Assembly: GCA_964542255.1 (NCBI GenBank)
Contig: CAZITV010000123.1
Span: 1 to 7,127, forward strand
Direction of reading: 5' to 3'
Origin: CAYMSF01 sp964542255
GTDB taxonomy: Bacteria > Verrucomicrobiota > Lentisphaeria > Victivallales > Victivallaceae
DNA length: 7,127 nt
In this document: positions 1 to 6,833 of the stretch, in pieces
Layout: every line of letters starts with the position of its first letter
Numbering within the stretch: position 1 is the first letter of the stretch
Position numbers and translations under genes: made by a program
Notes under the pieces: generated by a model
The model's database searches: none
Told to the model about the DNA's origin: nothing
The model's input: only the letters and a program-made list of their open reading frames with translations

Positions 1-86
1 ATGCCAGACTGCGCGGCTTGAAAATGTCGGCAGACGGCATATCTTATTGAAGATAGCTTTAAAAATTTGGTTAATTTTATATCTTA

Positions 87-130
87 TACCAAAGATCAAT
101 CGAGAGTCTATCAGTGAAAGCGAATTGTTA
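87..130 (+). repeat. 44-bp internally deleted copy of the 156-bp hairpin repeat
   Basis: Positions 92-130 align without gaps to the last 39 bp of the full element at 6834-6989, with only a few mismatches. Positions 87-92 (TACCAA) match the first six bases of that element. The middle of about 112 bp is missing. The ends still form short inverted repeats (TACCAA against TTGTTA). TTA lies directly to the left (84-86), as in the full copies, while TAA lies to the right. It sits upstream of the zinc-ribbon protein gene. The match to the right end is clear; that it arose by internal deletion of a full copy is an inference. Confidence 0.7.
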
Positions 131-211
131 TAAATCGAAGCTGTGTTAGGATGTTGTTGCAATTTGAATAAGCGTTATTGATTGGTACTCTAATTAATGC
201 GGAGACAGGTT

Positions 212-1696
212 ATGTTTGTCAGATACTTCTGTACAAATTGCGGACAAAAGTTCAAATCCGAAGAGGAACACGCCGGCAAACAGGTGAATTGCGCCAAATG
301 CGGCACATTGCTGGAAATTCCCCGTATTGAACCCATTCCGGCTCAACCGTTAACACAGGAAACGCCACAGCCGGCATTGTCCCCGGAACAACCTCAGGAC
401 GCACCAGTTGAACAGTCTGCTACACCTGCAGAACCAAAACTCAAGCTCAGGATGAAAAAAGTCGAAACTGCACCTAAGGCAGTTGTTGGGCCACCGGCTT
501 TCTCCCCGCCGGCACCTGCGGTGATTCCATCACCAGTGGCGGAGGCTGACAACGTACCCCCGGCCCCGGCTTATGATGCGGCGGCAGAACTAGCCAAATA
601 CGGTTCTATAATTCGTGAACCTGCGGCACTAAAAATGCCTAAACTGGAGATGCCCAGTATATCCAAACCAAGTGAACCGTTGCCATTGGCACCAATATCC
701 TGTTCAGCTTCAGGCACAATTTCAACGCCGTTGCCGCCGTCGGTGCCGGTTGCAGTGCCAATAGAAGATGATGCAATTTTTGCAGAACCAACCATTCGAA
801 CAAATGCCCATCTCAGAGTCTCTGGTTCTAATAAATTTATCCTTGGACTGGTCGCCGGATTAATTGCCGCGTTAATAGGCGGGTTGATTTGGTCGGGGAT
901 TGCGGTGGCGGCGGTGATGCCGCTCGGTGCAGGCGCAGTGATACCTGGCGTTTTAGCGGGGCTGGTTTTCTCGCTGGTATCCCGGGAGCATTCGGCGCGG
1001 GTTAGTTTACTTGCGGTGTTATTCGCGGTTTGCGGTATTATTACCGGGAAAATTATTATCGCTGAATCTCTTCCAGCATCAGCTTGGAGCACTAAGCCGA
1101 AAATAGACCGAATTTTTTATACTCCGCTGCTCTATGATGATATGATTGAAAAAGGTGAAATTAAAGACCCGTTTGAACAGACCACAGAGGATGACAAGGA
1201 GAATCTTTATTCAAATAAATCTTTAAAAGCTTATGAAAATTATCAGGAGCAACTCAAAAAAATCTACGAAAAATTAAAAAATATTTCGCCCGAAGAAGAA
1301 AAAATGCTTAGCCAGCGTTATGAAAAAATGCAGCTTTCCATGACTTTAGCTCAAGAATTACGCAAAAAAGGCGAAATAAGTGACCCGTTTGCAAAAGTCG
1401 AGCAAATAAAATGTCCCGCCGGCGACCGGCCACCGCTGGAATACCTTGCCGCGGTGCGGCAGGCCAACATCGAGAGCATCAAACAGCAGCGGCTGATTAG
1501 AGCAAAAATTAAACAACTCAGTCCCGAAGAAGAACAACGTTTGCGCGGCGCTGCCGGCGGTCTCAGTTCTGCCAAACAAAATAATATAGACCGCTTTAAA
1601 ACAGCATTGAGTTTTTGGGACATCCTCTGGGTGAGCTTGACTTTGCTTTGCACGTTTATTGCAGCAGCATCGCCGTGGCGAAAGGCAAAAATGTAA
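212..1696 (+). CDS. Zinc-ribbon, proline-rich, multi-pass membrane protein of unknown function
   Basis: I do not recognise a characterised family for the 494-residue protein. It begins with a zinc ribbon: C7-x2-C10 and C27-x2-C30. Residues about 35-205 are a low-complexity linker rich in proline and alanine. Three hydrophobic segments follow (about 209-233, 235-256, 264-282). Then comes a charged, probably helical region with two related units: unit 1 has KGEIKDPF at 314-321 and SPEEE at 359-363, unit 2 has KGEISDPF at 386-393 and SPEEE at 437-441. A last membrane segment lies at about 468-486. The zinc ribbon is probably cytoplasmic. An in-frame ATG at 197 exists, but GGAG at 201-204 lies 7 bases before the ATG at 212, so 212 is preferred. 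The gene ends with TAA immediately followed by TAG. Similar zinc-ribbon plus membrane architectures are common in PVC-group genomes. A role in sensing or envelope function would be a guess. Confidence 0.85.
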   Translation: MFVRYFCTNCGQKFKSEEEHAGKQVNCAKCGTLLEIPRIEPIPAQPLTQETPQPALSPEQPQDAPVEQSATPAEPKLKLRMKKVETAPKAVVGPPAFSPPAPAVIPSPVAEADNVPPAPAYDAAAELAKYGSIIREPAALKMPKLEMPSISKPSEPLPLAPISCSASGTISTPLPPSVPVAVPIEDDAIFAEPTIRTNAHLRVSGSNKFILGLVAGLIAALIGGLIWSGIAVAAVMPLGAGAVIPGVLAGLVFSLVSREHSARVSLLAVLFAVCGIITGKIIIAESLPASAWSTKPKIDRIFYTPLLYDDMIEKGEIKDPFEQTTEDDKENLYSNKSLKAYENYQEQLKKIYEKLKNISPEEEKMLSQRYEKMQLSMTLAQELRKKGEISDPFAKVEQIKCPAGDRPPLEYLAAVRQANIESIKQQRLIRAKIKQLSPEEEQRLRGAAGGLSSAKQNNIDRFKTALSFWDILWVSLTLLCTFIAAASPWRKAKM

Positions 1697-1758
1697 TAGT
1701 TCCTTTGGCTATTGGACATTTTTCCAATCCCTGCTTTTCATTGGCTATCTGATATTAA

Positions 1759-1914
1759 TACCATTTTGCAATCATTGATTGACAAACGCTTGACCTTTGT
1801 CACCGATTTTTGCCATAAATCCTCGTACGATATCCATATCGCCCTGCGGTTTATAACCAAAATCCATCGACAAATTCATAAGTGTTATTGTCAATGACTG
1901 ATCGCTCATCGGTA
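1759..1914 (-). repeat. 156-bp palindromic intergenic repeat, full copy 1 (MITE/ERIC-like)
   Basis: Read on the minus strand, this segment aligns end to end, without gaps, to 6834-6989 with about 24 differences in 156 bases (about 85% identity). Its ends are imperfect inverted repeats (TACCGAT at one end, TACCATT from the other), flanked by TAA on both sides on the + strand (1756-1758 and 1915-1917), which is TTA in element orientation. The two halves are similar in inverted orientation, so either strand can fold into one long imperfect hairpin, with CGATAT/ATATCG at the apex. It lies in the gap between the zinc-ribbon gene and the Lrp-like gene. No transposase is encoded, so any movement would need one supplied from elsewhere. 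Confidence 0.85.
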
Positions 1915-2000
1915 TAAATTATTTTCTTGTTTTGTCTATTCTGCCCTTTGGTTAGCCACTCAAATATTACCTGTTCAAAGACTGCGAGGCAGCATTAATT

Positions 2001-2032
2001 TTTGCCGTGCCAAGTCACTTTCTGCCGGCAAA
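2001..2032. other. Small inverted repeat in the 1697-2169 gap
   Basis: TTTGCCG (2001-2007) and CGGCAAA (2026-2032) form a perfect 7-bp stem around an 18-base loop. It is followed on the + strand by a very AT-rich stretch (2031-2073), but not by a clean T-run directly after the stem. It could be a weak terminator for transcription coming from upstream, a binding site, or chance. The AT-rich stretch just upstream of the 2078 promoter could also act as an UP element. Confidence 0.3.
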
Positions 2033-2077
2033 TTATATTTAAAAATTTTTTATCTTTATATTTTTTTGTTTTTGAGT

Positions 2078-2105
2078 TTGACATTGTAAGTTTATTCTTT
2101 ATAAT
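2078..2105 (+). promoter_or_regulatory. Consensus sigma70 promoter of the Lrp-like gene
   Basis: TTGACA (2078-2083) and TATAAT (2100-2105) both match the sigma70 consensus exactly and are 16 bases apart. A strongly AT-rich tract precedes the -35 box. Transcription would start near 2112, leaving a leader of about 58 bases before the ATG at 2170. Confidence 0.85.
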
Positions 2106-2169
2106 AGTGTCGCAGTAAGTTATTAATAGTTTAAAACAATAACCGGTTTGAACCACGAAAGGTAAAAAA

Positions 2170-2442
2170 ATGGTAACAGGAATTGTATTAGTAAATGTAG
2201 AACGTCCAATGTTAAGAAGCGTTATTAACGAAGTGTCAAAAATCAAAGGGGTTACGGAAGTGTTCACCGTCGCTGGCGAGTATGACCTCGTCGTAATGGT
2301 CAGAGTAAAAAACAACAATGAATTATCTGATGCAGTTGCCAACAAAATGGCACATGACATCAAGGGTATCTCGCACACCAAAACTTTAATTTCACTCGAA
2401 GCAACTTCAAGCTTTGACTTGGAAAAAATTTATCTCAGCTAA
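2170..2442 (+). CDS. Stand-alone Lrp/AsnC ligand-binding (RAM) domain protein
   Basis: This 90-residue protein consists only of the alpha/beta ligand-binding domain found at the C-terminus of Lrp/AsnC regulators. The N-terminal strand TGIVLVNVE, the helix RSVINEVSKIKGV, and the strand pair EVFTVAGEYDLVVMVRV (residues about 36-52, with the characteristic GEYDLVV) are all visible. The final strand TKTLISLE is followed by a short tail. There is no helix-turn-helix domain, and no room for one: AAAGG (2158-2162) is 7 bases before the ATG and a consensus promoter lies just upstream. Members of this family form dimers or higher oligomers that bind amino acids at subunit interfaces. Stand-alone versions are thought to act as small-molecule sensors or to modulate full-length Lrp proteins. 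The ligand here is unknown. It is monocistronic, with its own promoter and a hairpin pair downstream. Confidence 0.9.
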   Translation: MVTGIVLVNVERPMLRSVINEVSKIKGVTEVFTVAGEYDLVVMVRVKNNNELSDAVANKMAHDIKGISHTKTLISLEATSSFDLEKIYLS

Positions 2443-2448
2443 ATTTAA

Positions 2449-2467
2449 GCGCTGATAAAATCAGCGC
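2449..2467 (+). other. Perfect 8-bp hairpin just after the Lrp-like gene
   Basis: GCGCTGAT (2449-2456) and ATCAGCGC (2460-2467) pair perfectly around an AAA loop, starting 6 bases after the stop codon. No T-run follows, so on its own it is not a standard terminator. It may protect the 3' end of the mRNA or work together with the second hairpin at 2481-2516. Confidence 0.6.
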
Positions 2468-2480
2468 CGAAATCGTCCAG

Positions 2481-2520
2481 AGCCGGCTTGACGGTCTCGC
2501 ACCGCGCAGGTCGGCTTTTT
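2481..2520 (+). terminator. Probable intrinsic terminator of the Lrp-like gene
   Basis: AGCCGGC (2481-2487) pairs with GTCGGCT (2510-2516) through 7 pairs including one G-T wobble. A smaller inner stem, CGGT (2492-2495) with ACCG (2501-2504), lies inside the loop. A run of five T follows (2516-2520). The large, structured loop is unusual for a textbook terminator, but position and T-run fit. Confidence 0.6.
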
Positions 2521-2548
2521 GCTCTTTAGTATAACCTGAGCTTTTTAC

Positions 2549-2577
2549 TTGTAAATGGCGGATGGATAAGGTATTTT
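2549..2577 (+). promoter_or_regulatory. Possible sigma70 promoter of the PstS-like gene
   Basis: TTGTAA (2549-2554) and TATTTT (2572-2577) each match consensus at four of six positions and are 17 bases apart. Shortly after the -10 lies the symmetric sequence GGGAATTTTCCC (2583-2594), which could be an operator. This is a weak, unsupported prediction; the gene needs a promoter because a terminator-like structure precedes it. Confidence 0.3.
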
Positions 2578-2641
2578 GAATAGGGAATTTTCCCGGGCTT
2601 ATCTCTTTTGACGGTGTCGTAACGGTTTTATGGAGCACAAA

Positions 2642-3547
2642 GTGATTGTACAGTTAATGAAATATATTGACACTAGACGGTATTGGATAGCACTTTTGCT
2701 TGTCTTAATAGTGTTCCCCTGGTCAGCTATCGGTGAAGAACCCGAAACTAAGGATGCTTCATCAGCAAAAATCGAAACAGAATTGTCTAAAATGACCAAT
2801 CCTGATGCTATAATTTCCAATTCCATTGGTGATCGCGGATTTATTGCCGCCTCCGCAATTCAGGGGGCGGGAGAAAAAATTATTTTGATCGAACGCCAAT
2901 CCAGAGAAGCGGCGATTAAAAACTTCATCACCGGCAAGTCCGCAGTATTGCTCCTCAATGGCGAACTTTCCGCTGCGGAACAGCGGGAACTGGGCAGCAA
3001 CAACACAGTTCAGCAATTTGCAGTTGAACCGCTGTTGTTTGTAGTTAACGCTCAAAATACTATAAATGATTTGAGCTCAGATTCGCTGCGGAAAATTTTT
3101 TCTGGAGAAGTTGTCACCTGGAAACCGTTCGGCGTCAGTGACTATATGATTCATCTCTTTGGTGTCAGCAAAACCAGTGCCGCATACGATATTTTAAGCA
3201 GTAAAATACTAAAAAATTCAAAAATATCCGTAAAAATTTTTCAAGTAACCACCGTTGAAGAAGCCATGCTGTTGACCGGTTCCAACCGCCATGCCATTGG
3301 TTATTGCGGCTTCTCAGGGTATATTCCCGATGAAATCAAATTGTTAAGTGTGGATGGCGTAATCCCGGAAGAAAAAAATTTTTTGAATGGAAAATACCCG
3401 GCAATGAATGTATTTTATATCTGCTATAAAAAAGATGGCATTAACAGCGCCGCGAAGAGCTTTGTTGAAAATCTGTTCGCGCAACAAAAAAACGCGGTAG
3501 TTAGAAAGAGTGGAATCGTTTTTATTCCACCACCGGCAAAACAATAA
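2642..3547 (+). CDS. PstS-like phosphate/anion-binding periplasmic protein
   Basis: The protein (301 residues from the GTG start) looks like a member of the PBP-like (PstS) substrate-binding superfamily. A basic N-terminus with RR at 12-13 and a hydrophobic core (about 15-27) form a signal peptide, with likely cleavage near A29-G31 before EEPETKD. There is no lipobox cysteine, so it should be soluble and exported. Family-typical segments are AVEPLLFVVN (127-136), LRKIFSGEVVTW (149-160), AIGYCGF (218-224), and then a LLSVDGVIPEEKNFLNG...YPAMNVFYICYK stretch resembling the PstS C-terminal half. The first part of the binding fold is divergent, so the ligand may be phosphate or another anion. No pstC, pstA, pstB or phoU is nearby. 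An upstream in-frame ATG at 2630 lacks a ribosome site, whereas GGAG at 2632-2635 is 6 bases before GTG 2642, so I prefer the latter. It may read through into rpe, since no terminator is visible after it. Confidence 0.8.
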   Translation: MIVQLMKYIDTRRYWIALLLVLIVFPWSAIGEEPETKDASSAKIETELSKMTNPDAIISNSIGDRGFIAASAIQGAGEKIILIERQSREAAIKNFITGKSAVLLLNGELSAAEQRELGSNNTVQQFAVEPLLFVVNAQNTINDLSSDSLRKIFSGEVVTWKPFGVSDYMIHLFGVSKTSAAYDILSSKILKNSKISVKIFQVTTVEEAMLLTGSNRHAIGYCGFSGYIPDEIKLLSVDGVIPEEKNFLNGKYPAMNVFYICYKKDGINSAAKSFVENLFAQQKNAVVRKSGIVFIPPPAKQ

Positions 3548-3703
3548 TGTTACGGCAGCCGTTACAGATTTAAAGCACCTTGGCAGGTTAAGTTTTTACT
3601 GGCTGTTGAGATTGATTATTATGTTGCTTGAGCAGTTCACTGGGTGTTTTTAGGCAGTTCCTTAAGTAAAATGAGAAATTGATATACAGTAGAGGTCATA
3701 AAT

Positions 3704-4408
3704 ATGAGCAGTTCAATACTTGATTTAGAATATAATAAAATTTTAGTCGCACCTTCAATTCTCGCTTCTGATTTTTCAAAATTGGGCGAAGAAATCCGCC
3801 GGGTCGAAGCGGGCGGCTGCGACCTGCTGCATCTCGACGTGATGGATGGTCATTTCGTGCCAAATCTGACCATCGGACCTCCGGTAATTCATTCAATCCG
3901 CCCGTGCAGCAAGTTGCTCTTTGACACTCATTTGATGATTTCTGAACCGTTGAAATATATCGAAATATTTAGCCGCGCCGGCGCCGACCATATTACTTTT
4001 CATCTGGAATCCGACAATGACCCCGCCGCTGTAATCGCCGCGATTCGCGCAACCGGACGCACCGTCGGAATATCCCTTAAACCAAAAACACCGGCAGAAA
4101 ATATCTTCCCGTGGTTGGAACAAATCGATCTGGTGCTGGTGATGACTGTCGAACCAGGATTTGGCGGGCAAAGCTTTATGGCAGAAATGATGCCTAAAAT
4201 TACTAAAATACACAACAAAATTAATGAAATAAAACGCAATGTACATCTCGAAGTAGATGGCGGCATTGATGCCAACACCGTCGAAACAGCCGCGAAAGCC
4301 GGTGCGAATATGATGGTCGCGGGAACCTATGTGTTCAAACATCCGGATGGCGCCGGCAGTGCCATCAGCAAGCTTCATGAAGCTACTAAATTGTTACGCA
4401 TTATATGA
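3704..4408 (+). CDS. rpe: Ribulose-phosphate 3-epimerase
   Basis: This enzyme interconverts D-ribulose 5-phosphate and D-xylulose 5-phosphate in the cytoplasmic pentose phosphate pathway. The 234-residue length is normal for the family, with about 12 extra N-terminal residues before the first TIM-barrel strand (VAPSILASDFSKLG, 15-28). The metal and catalytic residues are all present: H43 and D45 in HLDVMDGHFVPN, H76 in DTHLMI, and D185 in EVDGGI. The phosphate-binding and loop motif MTVEPGFGGQSF is at 147-158, and a second phosphate site is expected around VAGTYVF. AGAGG (3691-3695) is 8 bases before the ATG. The 156-bp gap to the preceding PstS-like gene shows no terminator and no convincing promoter, so co-transcription is possible. 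The stop codon overlaps the first base of a 22-bp palindrome. Confidence 0.97.
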   Translation: MSSSILDLEYNKILVAPSILASDFSKLGEEIRRVEAGGCDLLHLDVMDGHFVPNLTIGPPVIHSIRPCSKLLFDTHLMISEPLKYIEIFSRAGADHITFHLESDNDPAAVIAAIRATGRTVGISLKPKTPAENIFPWLEQIDLVLVMTVEPGFGGQSFMAEMMPKITKIHNKINEIKRNVHLEVDGGIDANTVETAAKAGANMMVAGTYVFKHPDGAGSAISKLHEATKLLRII

Positions 4409-4459
4409 TTATTACAAATTTGTAATAATAAAAACAATAAATGCCAAATTTGTAACAAT
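4408..4459. promoter_or_regulatory. Palindromic double site upstream of glnN, candidate activator-binding sites
   Basis: Positions 4408-4429 are a perfect 22-bp palindrome with half-site ATTATTACAAA. The 14-base sequence AAATTTGTAATAAT at 4416-4429 recurs as AAATTTGTAACAAT at 4446-4459, exactly 30 bp away (about three helical turns). Both lie roughly 110-165 bp upstream of the predicted sigma54 start site, the usual distance for enhancer-binding activators. No T-run follows, so it is a poor terminator for rpe, although that role cannot be excluded. Confidence 0.5.
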
Positions 4460-4544
4460 TGCTTATTTAAATATTCATGCAGAACGTTGTTAAATAATTA
4501 TAACTGGTTAATTTTAAAATAGATATAGCTTGATAAAGCTAAAT

Positions 4545-4560
4545 TGGCATACTTGTTGCT
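4545..4560 (+). promoter_or_regulatory. Sigma54 (RpoN) promoter of glnN
   Basis: TGGCATACTTGTTGCT matches the sigma54 pattern TGGCA-N6-TTGC(A/T) at every key base, with the invariant GG (4546-4547) and GC (4558-4559) at the required spacing. Transcription would begin near 4571, about 59 bases before the preferred ATG at 4630. Sigma54 control of glutamine synthetase under nitrogen limitation is well established in other bacteria, which fits the gene downstream. Confidence 0.8.
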
Positions 4561-4629
4561 AATAAAGAAGTGTGTGATAAATATTTTTAAGATAAAGCTC
4601 ACGATACTAACCAAAATGGGAGAATGTTT

Positions 4630-6774
4630 ATGAGCAGCAAAAACAGGAAGCAGGCGATTGCAGCGATTGTAGCTGAATCAGCTGAGAATGTACATCAGGT
4701 CAAAGAGATGGCAATCACTGAAATTTACGGTGAAAACGTTTTCAGCGTCAGAGTGATGAAAGATTATTTGCCGAAAGATGCTTACAAGAAATTAGTATCA
4801 ACCATTCGCAAAGGTGCGGCACTTGATTCAACCATTGCCGATGATGTGGCAAACGCGATGAAGCAATGGGCGATTAGCAAAGGCGCCAGTCATTATACAC
4901 ATTGGTTCCAACCGCTGACAGGTTCCACCGCCGAGAAACATGACTCGTTTATTGAGTCTGACCGTGACGGCGGCGTTGTGCTGAATTTTTCCGGCAAGAA
5001 TTTAATTCAGGGTGAACCTGATGCCTCGAGTTTTCCCTCTGGCGGTTTGCGCGCCACTTTCGAAGCACGCGGCTATACTGCATGGGATCCGACCAGCCCG
5101 GCGTTTATTAAAAAGGGAAAAAATGGCGCTACGCTCTGTATCCCGACTGCCTTCTGTTCTTACACTGGCGAAGCATTAGATAAGAAAACCCCGCTGCTGC
5201 GTTCAATACAAGCGTTTTCAGAACAGGCCAAACGAGTATTAAAATGTTTTGGCGAAGCACCGGATGAGAAAGTTTTCACTACGCTTGGCGCGGAACAAGA
5301 ATATTTTCTGGTTGACAAGCGTCTCTATATTTGTCGTCCTGATCTGATTCAGACCGGCAGAACTTTATTCGGCGCGGTTCCGGCGAAACATCAACAGCTT
5401 GAAGACCACTATTTTGGCGCGATTAAACCGCGTGTTTTGGCATTTATGACTGAAGTTGACCAGGAACTCTGGCGTCTGGGCATTCCTGCCAAGACCCGCC
5501 ATAACGAAGTTGCTCCGGCGCAGTTTGAAATTGCACCGATTTTCGAAGAATTGAATCTGGCCGTTGACCATAATATGATCACGATGGAAGTGCTGCGTCA
5601 AGTTGCCGACCGTCACGGTTTGGTTTGTCTCCTGCACGAAAAACCATTTGCCGGCATCAACGGTTCAGGCAAACACAACAACTGGTCATGCGGCTGCGGC
5701 AACCGTAACCTGCTTGAGCCGGGCAAAGACCCGCACCAAAATGCAATATTCCTCACTTTCCTTTGTGCAATTATTCAGGCAGTTGACCGTCATGCTGATT
5801 TAATGCGGGTATCTACCGCTCATGCCGGCAATGACCATCGCCTGGGCGCCAATGAAGCGCCGCCGGCGATTATCTCAATTTTCCTTGGTGAACAATTAAC
5901 TGATGTGATTGAACAGATTGAAAAGGGTGGTGCGAAATCATCTACCCGCAGCAGAGTAATGCAAATTGGTGTTGACGCATTGCCGCCGCTGCCAATTGAT
6001 GCTACTGACCGCAATCGTACCAGTCCGTTTGCATTCACCGGCAATAAATTTGAGTTCCGCGCGGTTGGTTCAAGCCAATCTTGTGCAGGACCGAATGTGG
6101 TATTGAATACTATCATTGCCGAATCCCTGGATGAGATTGCCACAGCTCTGGAAAAAGTTTCCAAAAAAGATTTCCATGCAGCACTGCAAAAATTGCTCCA
6201 GGGTATCATCAAGAAACATAAACGCGTCATTTTCAATGGCGATAATTATAGCGCCGCCTGGGCTAAGGAAGCTGAAAAACGCGGCTTAAATAATTTCCGC
6301 AGAACTCCGGACGCGATTGGTCATCTGGTCGCCAAAGATAATATCGCGCTGTTTGACAAGTACAAAGTGCTGTCATCGAAAGAAACTCATTCAAGATATG
6401 AAATCTTTAAAGAAGAATATCATAAGAAATTGAAAATCGAAGGACAAATGGCCGTTTCTATCGTTACTACGATGATTATGCCTGCCGCCGTCCAGCAGGT
6501 GAACCGTCTGGCGGAAACTGTGGCGAAGATGAATGCCGTTGGCGCTAAAGCCGGTGCCAAAGAGATTAAACTGGCACTGGATGCTACCGGCAAACTCATT
6601 GAAAATATCGCCGCCGCAGTAAAACTGCTTGAAAAAGAAGTCGAGGCTGACAGACCGGAAAAAATCGCCGACCGGTTAGTCCCGCTCAGAGCCGCAGTTG
6701 ACGAGCTGGAAGGTCAAATTGACGATGAAATTTGGCCGTTGGCGAAATACAGCGAACTGCTCTTCATTTACTAA
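4630..6774 (+). CDS. glnN: Glutamine synthetase type III
   Basis: This ATP-dependent cytoplasmic enzyme makes glutamine from glutamate and ammonium. The 714-residue length is typical of type III (GSIII), much longer than GSI or GSII. GSIII landmarks from the N-terminus are the SFPSGGLRATFEARGYTAWD segment, LGAEQEYFLVD (219-229, metal-binding glutamates), KTRHNEVAPAQFEIAP (288-303), FAGINGSGKHNNWS (340-353, glutamate/ammonium site), NDHRLGANEAPPAI (401-414), and TSPFAFTGNKFEFRAVGSS (464-482). The last 120 or so residues are helical and charged, as in the family. An in-frame ATG at 4624 is only one base after GGGAG (4618-4622), while the ATG at 4630 is 7 bases after it, so 4630 is the preferred start. 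A sigma54 promoter lies upstream and a strong terminator downstream, so it is a monocistronic unit. Type III lacks the adenylylation loop of GSI, so control is probably mainly transcriptional. Confidence 0.97.
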   Translation: MSSKNRKQAIAAIVAESAENVHQVKEMAITEIYGENVFSVRVMKDYLPKDAYKKLVSTIRKGAALDSTIADDVANAMKQWAISKGASHYTHWFQPLTGSTAEKHDSFIESDRDGGVVLNFSGKNLIQGEPDASSFPSGGLRATFEARGYTAWDPTSPAFIKKGKNGATLCIPTAFCSYTGEALDKKTPLLRSIQAFSEQAKRVLKCFGEAPDEKVFTTLGAEQEYFLVDKRLYICRPDLIQTGRTLFGAVPAKHQQLEDHYFGAIKPRVLAFMTEVDQELWRLGIPAKTRHNEVAPAQFEIAPIFEELNLAVDHNMITMEVLRQVADRHGLVCLLHEKPFAGINGSGKHNNWSCGCGNRNLLEPGKDPHQNAIFLTFLCAIIQAVDRHADLMRVSTAHAGNDHRLGANEAPPAIISIFLGEQLTDVIEQIEKGGAKSSTRSRVMQIGVDALPPLPIDATDRNRTSPFAFTGNKFEFRAVGSSQSCAGPNVVLNTIIAESLDEIATALEKVSKKDFHAALQKLLQGIIKKHKRVIFNGDNYSAAWAKEAEKRGLNNFRRTPDAIGHLVAKDNIALFDKYKVLSSKETHSRYEIFKEEYHKKLKIEGQMAVSIVTTMIMPAAVQQVNRLAETVAKMNAVGAKAGAKEIKLALDATGKLIENIAAAVKLLEKEVEADRPEKIADRLVPLRAAVDELEGQIDDEIWPLAKYSELLFIY

Positions 6775-6787
6775 ATAGTACTACAAC

Positions 6788-6828
6788 AAAAAGCTGACTT
6801 CAAATATTTTTTTGAAGTCAGCTTTTTT
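6788..6828 (+). terminator. Strong intrinsic terminator of glnN
   Basis: AAGCTGACTTCAAA (6791-6804) pairs perfectly with TTTGAAGTCAGCTT (6811-6824) around a 6-base loop. Upstream A residues (6788-6790) can extend the stem into the six-T run at 6823-6828. It starts 13 bases after the glnN stop. The A-run before the stem means it could also work on the opposite strand. Confidence 0.92.
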
Positions 6829-6833
6829 CTTTA

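Noticed and set aside
2..133. Open frame entering from the left edge and ending at TAA 131-133, possible end of an upstream gene
   Set aside because: Its end lies inside the shortened repeat and the translation shows no recognisable features; 43 codons can be open by chance. Another frame stops at 19-21, so the real end of any upstream gene cannot be chosen.
1711..1728. Hairpin ATTGGA/TCCAAT after the zinc-ribbon gene as its terminator
   Set aside because: Only six pairs, mostly weak, with no T-run after the stem. A terminator for this gene is not evident.
1712..1897. 61-codon + strand open frame in the gap after the zinc-ribbon gene
   Set aside because: It runs through repeat copy 1 in the antisense direction, has no ribosome site, and its translation resembles no protein I know.
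2435..2638. 67-codon minus-strand open frame between the Lrp-like and PstS-like genes
   Set aside because: It overlaps the terminator-like hairpins and the PstS-like leader, and its translation shows no recognisable domain.
4571..4629. Possible riboswitch or small RNA in the glnN leader
   Set aside because: The leader of about 59 bases is AT-rich, with no conserved riboswitch core or stable hairpin that I can see.
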